Shown here piece after piece: positions 6,451 to 6,661 of a stretch of DNA of 6,661 nucleotides. The translations under genes and the position numbers were made by a program. The DNA comes from Rhizobiaceae bacterium (GTDB lineage: Bacteria > Pseudomonadota > Alphaproteobacteria > Rhizobiales > Rhizobiaceae), in NCBI GenBank assembly GCA_004299545.1, contig SCRB01000180.1, positions 1 through 6,661 of the forward strand, in the 5' to 3' direction. Below the pieces are notes generated by a model. It made no database searches. It was not told where the DNA came from and was given only the letters and a program-made list of their open reading frames with translations. The number at the start of each line of letters is the position of its first letter. The first letter of the stretch is position 1.

Positions 6451-6661
6451 CGGCTAACCCTCGTAACTCGACAGTTTGCTACAAACGGCTGTGAGAATGG
6501 TGCCTTACGCGAGGGCTGGCATTGACTGGTGTCAAAGCCGTTTCGACGACTCGCCTACTGGCAGGCACTTGCGTGCAAATCGTTCGGATGGCGTTATTAA
6601 GTGGCAGAGTGGTGTTGTTCGTTGCCGCGGCTTTTGAGAGGGGAAAGACGGGTGAGATCGG
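6451..6661. other. Upstream region of htrA; possible divergent gene start at right edge
   Basis: This noncoding stretch carries the FNR/FixK-type site described separately. At its right end GAGAGGGG (6636-6643) precedes a GTG at 6652-6654 by 8 nt on the plus strand, which could begin a divergent gene beyond the window, but only three codons are visible. An ATG at 6587 opens a short plus-strand frame to the edge with no ribosome binding site. No gene is claimed here. Confidence 0.35.
6494..6535 (-). promoter_or_regulatory. FNR/FixK-type site with class II promoter spacing upstream of htrA
   Basis: TTGAC-TGGT-GTCAA at 6522-6535 is a perfect match to the TTGAY-N4-RTCAA half-site pair of FNR/FixK regulators. 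Reading leftward, CATTCT (6499-6494) has its centre 32 bp from the centre of the palindrome, exactly the spacing of a class II activated promoter (site at -41.5, -10 box at about -9.5). CATTCT keeps the A2, T3 and T6 of a -10 hexamer. The start would fall near 6487, giving a leader of about 37 nt before the htrA ATG. The palindrome also contains TTGACA (6535-6530), but no good -10 lies 17 nt from it. The site and spacing are seen; binding and oxygen control are inferred. Confidence 0.6.

Noticed and set aside
4292..6488. GCTACAAACGG occurs at 4292-4302 and 6478-6488, flanking the BTLCP-usp-htrA segment like target-site or att repeats.
   Set aside because: Several 11-base matches are expected by chance in a window this size, and there is no transposase, terminal inverted repeat or other sign of a unit ending at these points.

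Overview
The window looks like a GC-rich alphaproteobacterial accessory region, most probably from Hyphomicrobiales (Rhizobiales). This is inferred from base composition, the style of the proteins, the pairing of a tyrosine recombinase with a DUF1403 protein, a bacterial transglutaminase-like cysteine peptidase (BTLCP), and FNR/FixK-type palindromes. No RNA gene, CRISPR array or complete insertion sequence was recognised. The only gene that reads cleanly over its full length is a SulP anion transporter. The integrase at the left edge reads cleanly as far as it goes. Every other recognisable gene is broken by frameshifts, in-frame stops, loss of catalytic residues or truncation.

Left part (1-1250): the N-terminus of a tyrosine recombinase runs leftward off the edge. 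An AT-rich spacer with promoter-like boxes and an 11-bp-period tandem repeat separates it from a divergent, frameshifted and truncated DUF1403 gene. About 300 bases with no recognisable gene follow.

Middle (1250-4232): a SixA-type histidine phosphatase (+) has lost the Arg of its RHG-type motif and carries an in-frame TGA. It converges on a ParB-like gene (-), which also has TGA where the family has Trp. The ParB-like gene lies 5 nt downstream of the SulP/STAS transporter gene, whose last codons form its ribosome binding site, so the two form an operon read leftward.

Right part (4233-6661): a BTLCP fragment (+) that keeps the catalytic Cys region is followed by a universal stress protein gene (-) with three frameshifts. 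Upstream of that, in the same operon, is a periplasmic HtrA/Deg serine protease gene (-) with two frameshifts and a Gly-to-Glu change next to the catalytic Ser. A perfect FNR/FixK-type palindrome lies upstream of htrA at the spacing of a class II activated promoter, so this pair looks like a decayed low-oxygen stress operon. A second such palindrome lies between the stress-protein remnant and the BTLCP remnant.

The density of single-base indels and nonsense changes means either real gene decay in an accessory region or an unpolished assembly. The clean 580-residue SulP frame and the two catalytic-site substitutions favour real decay, but raw reads are needed to decide.
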